Shown: positions 18,309 to 22,995 of the stretch, one piece after another
Numbering within the stretch: position 1 is the first letter of the stretch
Layout of the letters: each line of letters starts with the position of its first letter
Assembly: GCA_010909165.1 (NCBI GenBank)
Contig: VJWM01000392.1
Span: forward strand, 1 to 22,995
DNA: 22,995 bases
DNA from: Anthoceros angustus
Lineage: Eukaryota > Streptophyta > Anthocerotopsida > Anthocerotales > Anthocerotaceae
Reading direction: 5' to 3'
Position numbers and translations under genes: made by a program
The notes under the pieces: model-generated
Database searches by the model: none
The model's input: only the letters and a program-made list of their open reading frames with translations
What the model was told of the DNA's origin: nothing

Positions 18309-21226
18309 ATGCCGGTCAGCCTTTTCGAACCTTTGCCTTCCTAGCTCTTTGCTGCATATGATCTGGCCGTATGCATTGATTGCTCAAACGGTGACCGAGT
18401 ATGGAGGAATTACAAAATTGAACAGTTCAGTGAAAACGACGGCCTTGTTTCTTCTGAGGTCTTTGATACGTATAAAGACCGGGTCGGCTTTTTGTGGATT
18501 GCCACATTCAAAGGAATCAGCCGCTTTGATGGCAGACATTTCGACAACTTTACAAGACTGAATGGCTTGCCTGAAGGCAACTTAGAAATTATGGGTGAAG
18601 ATGAAGCCGGACATATGTACTTCCGCTCTGTTCATCATGTTTACCGTTACCATGGAGGAAAACCAACTGCATTTTTCAATACCGGGAAGGTAAACCGAAC
18701 CATCATTTCCGGTTGTCCTGTGAGGAAAAATGAGGCTGGATTGCATATGATGGCGAAAACCAAATTCAGCTCCTTACACCGTCCGGTATCATCGACTCCT
18801 TAAAACGAACGGCCCCGTATATCGAATGGTTCAGGGCGGCCGGGATGAAATCTTCATTTTAGAGATTAGCGGCAGGCTTTGGTTACTTCGCGATAAGAAG
18901 CTCGTTGCCGCCGGTTTTGTCCGGCCAAAGCAGCCTATACCAATGAAGGCATCCGCATTTACAAAGATGATTTTGGCCGCATTTGGACGTATGGCGCCAA
19001 CAATCGATACCTCTATTCGCATTCAGGTACGCAGATCATAGACAGTATCGAGATACCGACAAGCACCCGTTGGTGGCAATGGTGGGTAGGGCAAATCATC
19101 AGGTTTACTACGCCTCAGATACCGGCAGCCTTTTCCAATTGCAGAAACAGGTCGTGGGAGCAAATTTTGACCGAAACCAACTAAAAGGCTCTGCTTACGA
19201 AGTCAAGGAAGACGCACAAGGTCAGATTTGGATAACGACCATTGGAGGACTTTTAAGGTCAAAAAAAGAAAATATATCAATCTGTTCCGCCAAAGTTTCC
19301 TTATTACTACTTCGCTCTAGATGTGGCTGGCCGATACATGCTACGGACTGATTCAGCACTCCATCACTTGCCAAATGCCATCCGGTATTACGAGCTACTT
19401 CGCAAGGAAGTCATCGCCAGCGTATATGTAAGCAGGAAAAAGTGTGTGGTATTGCACCGAAGGGCGTTTACCAACTACCTTATCGGGGATGTTGAAAAAC
19501 TACGTACTGATAGAACTTATGAAGGAAGACGTCTGTTTTCCGCTTTCGTCGTGTGCTGGAGGATCAGACTGGCGGTATATGGATATCTAGCTATCATGGA
19601 ATCTTTCATGCCAGAGGACAGCCTCCGCTATTACTGGGCTCGAAGGGTTGTCCGAGGGAGCGATTTACTCTATCGCGCAGGACCGAAACGGCTTATTTTA
19701 TGCTGCGGGTATCAACGTGTACGTATTAGAAAACGGACGGTTTGTCAATTTATCCAAGCAGCTGCATTTGCCCTGAAATTACAAGCCTGAGTCTGGATGG
19801 AGCGCGTAATGTTTGGCTAACCGGAGAATACGTCGCGTATTTGGAAGTTGGAGGCAGAAGAAGGCAGGTTCCGTATCTCCGACTCGGTTGTCTTGCAACT
19901 TAATGGCCTCCCGTTCGCTGCCAACTCATCGGCTTTCGACCGATGGAACAATCTCTGGGTTTGTGACAGTCGAGCACTTTACCTTTTTCCCAAAGTGCCG
20001 GGGAGGCTGGGAAGCATCCTGTATACTTTGAAGAGGATTTTACAGGAAGCCCCGGTTTATATACCGGTGGCGGGGATACCATTTGCTTTCTCACCCTTTA
20101 GCTGGCAATTACCTCCGTCGTTACACAACCGGCTCTTTACTTCAACACGATAAGCGTGTCAGACCACGCGTTCTTATTGTACGCATAGATCTGTTCAAGG
20201 AATCATTCGACTGGCTACGTGCTGGTTTTCCCATAAATAATATGGGTGTTCCTGAGAACCTGAAGCTTGACCCTGATCAAAACTTCCTTCGTTTTGGCTT
20301 CACCGGGCTGACCGACGATTTCGAGCGCAATATGGCGTACCGCTACCGTTTGCACGGATACGATCGGGATTGGTCACCACCGACCAGCAGGAACGAGGCT
20401 GAGTACACCGGACTGCCATCAGGAAGGTATACGTTTGAAGTGCAGGCAAAGTTCGGGTGGAAAATGGAGCGAATCTGTATTCTGAATTCACGATTCGGGA
20501 ACTTTGGTACAAGACTATTTGGGCTAAAACGGCACGGATAGCAATGACATTTTCCTTTTCAGTGGGTTTGCGTATTACCGGATCCGATCAATGAAACGCA
20601 AAGCAAAACTCGACCAGACACTAGTTGAAGAGCAACTAAAGGCCTTAAGGGCTCAGATCAATCCGCATTTCTTACAGAATACATTTGCTTTTCTCGCCCA
20701 CGAACTTTATCTCTCCAACAATACACAGGCAGTCAAAGCACTTGACCGACTTTCCATATACCTAAAGAACGTACTCAGGTTGAGCGACAAAACCAGCACT
20801 ACACTGGAAGAAGAAGTTGAATTTGTCTGCGAATATTTGGATATGCAACAAGAGATCCTGAGCATTCCATTCGCGTACACGATGGAAATCGATGAAGACG
20901 TTGACCTGTTCGACATCGGTACCTTCCATGCTGTTCCAGCCACTTGTTGAAAATGCCATAAAGTATGGCTGGACCCCAATCGCGCCAATCAGAATCAACA
21001 TTCGTATCGATCTCACCTATCCCTATGTAATATGCAGCATAAATGACACCGGGCGAACCGCGCCGGTGGCTACCACCTTCTAATACGGAGGAAGCGGCAA
21101 GGGCCTGACATTGACCAAAGGCGAATAGACCTGTATTATCGAAGCAAGCGCAATCCGCCGCAACTTTACCGGTCACCAAACTCCAATGGCGGATGCACGG
21201 TTTTGTTGTTCTTACCCATAGAATAA
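18309..21226 (+). CDS. Two-component-regulator-propeller sensor kinase, LytS-type
   Basis: About 970 residues. MPVSLF with a shifted hydrophobic stretch FAFLALCCI (18309-18360) is a likely signal peptide. A periplasmic propeller follows, starting KIEQFSENDGLVSSEVFDTY (frame-corrected, 18410-18475), RVGFLWIATFKGISRFDGRH and NGLPEGNLEIMGEDEAGHMY, with later blades such as YEVKEDAQGQIWITTIGGLL near 19200-19255. A Y_Y_Y domain (LRFGFTGLTDDFERNMAYRY; LHGYDRDWSP; GLPSGRYTFEVQAK) spans about 20225-20460. One membrane segment lies near 20510-20580. The His_kinase domain has LRAQINPHFLQNTFAF (20650-20697) with the histidine intact. The HATPase has LFQPLVENAIKYGW (frame-corrected near 20928-20970) and ends VLLFLPIE then TAA at 21224-21226. 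It is three bases upstream of its LytTR partner. Confidence 0.85.
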
Positions 21227-21229
21227 TTT

Positions 21230-21985
21230 ATGATGATCAAAGCCATACATATAGATGACGATATCCGATCGCTGGAATTAATGAAAATGACCGCCGCAAG
21301 CATTGAGGAACTCAGTTGGCAGGCAGCTTTCTTTCAGGTGGTAAAGCCCTTACGGCTGCGCCGCAACCCAGTTGATCTCATTTTCCTCGACGTGGAAATG
21401 CCTGAAAAAATGGTATCGACACGGCAAAAGAATTGAGTGCGTTTTCTTCAGATGTGATCTTTGTCACGGCGCACAGGATTTGCCATCAAAGCTTTCAAGC
21501 CTGCGCCTTGGATTACTGGTCAAACCTGTCTATGAGGAAAAACTACGCGTATGTATAGAGCGTTATTTCTACCAGGGCAAAGCCAGCCGAGGGCTCAGCA
21601 AAAGCGCCAATTAAAGAGCAAGTTGATGAACTACTGAGCAACTATATGGCAGAAGATTCCTATCCCGGGCGAGTCTTTGTAAACATGGTAGGCGAAACAA
21701 GAGTCATAGCACTTGACCGGGTAATCTATTTTGGCGCCAGCGGCTCTTATGAAAATCTACTTACAAGACGGGAGTAGTAACCTGCAGCGAGTCGATTAAG
21801 TCCTATTCTGAGTCGCTGGAAAACACATCACGGTTTTGTGCGAACTCATCCTACTTGATCAACAAGCAGTTTCTTAGTTCTATTTTGCGAAAAGATGGTA
21901 CTATAAGTCTAAAGATGTCAAACGGCGATGTCTTAGCCATTGCCCAGCAAAGAAAGGCGAGATCATGCAGCAAATCGCACGGTGA
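21230..21985 (+). CDS. LytTR-family response regulator
   Basis: About 250 residues: receiver plus LytTR DNA-binding domain. MMIKAIHIDDDIRSLELMKM (21230-21290) gives the acidic pocket. PVDLIFLDVEMP (about 21370-21405) holds the phosphoacceptor aspartate. VIFVTAH and LVKPVYEEKLRVCIERYFY (21510-21570) complete the receiver. The LytTR part reads GRVFVNMVGETRVIALDRVI (21668-21730), YFGASGSY, TYLINKQFLSSILRKDG (frame-corrected near 21845-21900) and DVLAIAQQRK, then EIMQQIAR and TGA at 21983-21985 after a one-base shift. Start ATG is three bases after the kinase stop, so the two are translationally linked. Expected role: DNA-binding output of the propeller kinase; targets unknown, with the neighbouring surface protein gene a candidate. 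Confidence 0.85.
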
Positions 21986-22094
21986 AACGACGCAACAGCT
22001 CCGCAGTGGCGAATATAACTGCCACGGATTTATATACCAGCACAGCCTAGCTGCTGCAATAAAAGCTCAATACGGACTGCGGAATAGTTTGTAA

Positions 22095-22605
22095 TCACTT
22101 AAACTTATCCAAATTGGGAGAGCCGCCTAATGCATTATTAATTAAGCCGTGTTGTTGGAAATGAATAAAATTCATTGACGCGTCCTTCCACTCAGGCGGT
22201 TTCGCTCCATATGTGACCCATAGCCGCAAGCGCAACTCTAGAGGCAAAGACGAGAGTTGGTGCACGGTAGAAGCCCTTTGTGAAGGACAATAAGTTACAA
22301 GAATATCAGGCTGTTTATCAGCAACGGCATATAAAAGTTGAGCGGCAGGCACATTTGTTCCCTTAGAAAGTTTGTATGCCGGCTCTTCAGTTGGTAATCC
22401 GGTACAACAAAACTAAATCATAGTGTTCGCCGTCCGCAAGAAATAAAAGGGCTGTCTTGTTCATCCGCTCGGTGGCGCCGAGCATTTCCGTAACAGGATA
22501 AATTTGCGCCGCAATAAGTTGAAGGCAAAATGTGTCGCTGCCGCGATTAGCAAAGCAAAGGAGGCCAGCTTTGGTCATAAAGGGAATGATCAGGAACTGG
22601 ATCGC
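22095..22605 (-). CDS. C-terminal effector half of a MerR-family regulator (B12-binding-like domain), truncated by junction
   Basis: The minus-strand frame reads FLIIPFMTKAGLLCFANRGS (22596-22537), QLIAAQIYPVTEMLGATERM and NKTALLFLADGEHYDLVLLY (22460-22400). After a shift near 22385-22350 it continues GTNVPAAQLLYAVADKQPDI and LVTYCPSQRASTVHQLSSLP, ending GSPNLDKFK then TGA (22095-22097). This order (I-x-PFxxxIGxLW, then KxALLFLxEGExH, then LGTNVP) is that of the B12-binding-like effector domain behind a MerR helix-turn-helix in CarH/LitR-type and related Bacteroidota proteins. The DNA-binding half would lie above 22605, where unrelated high-GC DNA begins. Whether it binds cobalamin cannot be judged. 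Confidence 0.6.
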
Positions 22606-22625
22606 CACGTTTAACGGTCGCGTGT
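22595..22625. other. Chimeric junction between Bacteroidota and planctomycete-like DNA
   Basis: The MerR effector reading frame loses family resemblance just after IIPFMTKAG (about 22596). From about 22613 the DNA turns strongly GC-rich and encodes a different phylum's protein type. The exact base cannot be fixed by eye. Confidence 0.65.
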
Positions 22626-22647
22626 GCGACCGCCGGCAGCACGACCG

Positions 22648-22666
22648 CCCGGCGGTGAACGCCGGG
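22648..22666. repeat. Short GC-rich hairpin after the planctomycete-like gene
   Basis: CCCGGCG (22648-22654) and CGCCGGG (22660-22666) pair around GTGAA, about 50 bases past the minus-strand stop at 22717. It could be a terminator stem, but GC-rich DNA makes such dyads by chance and no T-run follows. Confidence 0.25.
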
Positions 22667-22716
22667 ACGCGGGCCAGCCGCGGGCGGCGAGGATGGGGCG
22701 AACAGGTTCACGGCGG

Positions 22717-22995
22717 TTACCGACTCGACCCCAGGAAGTTCAGCTTGGACACGTTCGGGGCCGGGTTCTGCGGGTTCGGTTTCGGCGGCGTTTCGATGAC
22801 GCTTGAGATCAGCTCGCCGAAGTTGTTGTCCGGCGAGTTCTGCCCGGCGGTCACCGGAATGGCCGACAGCCAGTCGTTCACCTGCACCAGCCGCCGGCCG
22901 GTCCGGGGTGTCCTTACCGTCCAGGTACCCGGCCGGCTGACTCTCCGCACCCAGTACTGACCCGGCGCGGTTGGCGAAGCTGTACGACCCGTCCG
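22717..22995 (-). CDS. C-terminus of an SdrD_B-like repeat protein, planctomycete type (partial)
   Basis: Reading from 22995 on the minus strand: DGSYSFANR, then ESQPAGYLDGKDT (near 22940-22900), then in a shifted frame QVNDWLSAIPVTAGQNSPDN, NFGELISSVIETPPKPNPQN and PNVSKLNFLGSSR before TAA (22717-22719). The order TQPAGYLDGKDT, IxVxAGQxSxxNNFGEL, then a proline-rich tail and SKxxFLGSSR matches the ends of SdrD_B/Cna_B-like repeat proteins abundant in Gemmata and relatives. These are usually large exported proteins. The bulk of the protein lies outside the window. At least one indel is present near 22890. Composition differs sharply from the rest of the window. Confidence 0.7.
   Translation of the reverse strand, partial: RTGRTASPTAPGQYWVRRVSRPGTWTVRTPRTGRRLVQVNDWLSAIPVTAGQNSPDNNFGELISSVIETPPKPNPQNPAPNVSKLNFLGSSR

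Overview
The window is almost entirely from a member of the Bacteroidota, most likely a Cytophagales/Spirosomaceae-type organism. It holds multi-PAS histidine kinases, a two-component-regulator-propeller LytS-type kinase paired with a LytTR regulator, a secreted Ig-like protein with an LPV-type linker and type IX secretion (T9SS) C-terminal domain, and few Shine-Dalgarno sequences. The last ~390 bases (from about 22,605) are different: the GC content jumps and the minus strand encodes the end of an SdrD_B-like protein of the kind found in Planctomycetes (Gemmata-like). The window therefore looks chimeric.

Layout. 1-1459 (+): C-terminal part of a PAS-HisKA-HATPase kinase. 2574-1468 (-): PAS-HisKA_3-HATPase kinase, convergent with the first. 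3292-4693 (+): PAS-PAS-HisKA_3-HATPase kinase, followed by a 16-bp perfect inverted repeat. 5078-5316 (+): remnant of an IS1-family transposase. 5481-9539 (+): very large sensor kinase with about seven PAS domains and one GAF domain. 9747-10511 (+): GAF protein with a HisKA_3-like helix but no ATPase. 12914-10573 (-): GAF-PAS-PAS-PAS-HisKA-HATPase kinase. 13284-13524 (+): small Cytophagales-type protein. 13563-14020 (+): single-domain response regulator. 17301-14196 (-): large secreted T9SS protein. 18046-18223 (+): possible small gene. 18309-21226 and 21230-21985 (+): propeller/LytS kinase and LytTR regulator operon. About 22605-22095 (-): C-terminal effector half of a MerR-family regulator, cut by the chimeric junction. 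22608-22995: planctomycete-like DNA.

How it works together: this is a signalling-dense region. Six sensor proteins but only two response regulators are present, so most kinases must act on partners elsewhere or on the single-domain regulator. The LytS/LytTR pair is a self-contained operon next to the surface protein gene.

Data quality dominates interpretation. Every long gene, in both the Bacteroidota part and the planctomycete-like end, is broken by single-base indels (mostly deletions) roughly every 100-200 bases, while the protein signal continues in the next frame. This is best explained by an unpolished long-read consensus, not by decay of every gene. CDS entries therefore span the inferred whole gene across frameshifts. 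I found no convincing undescribed system; the findings list what deserves a second look.
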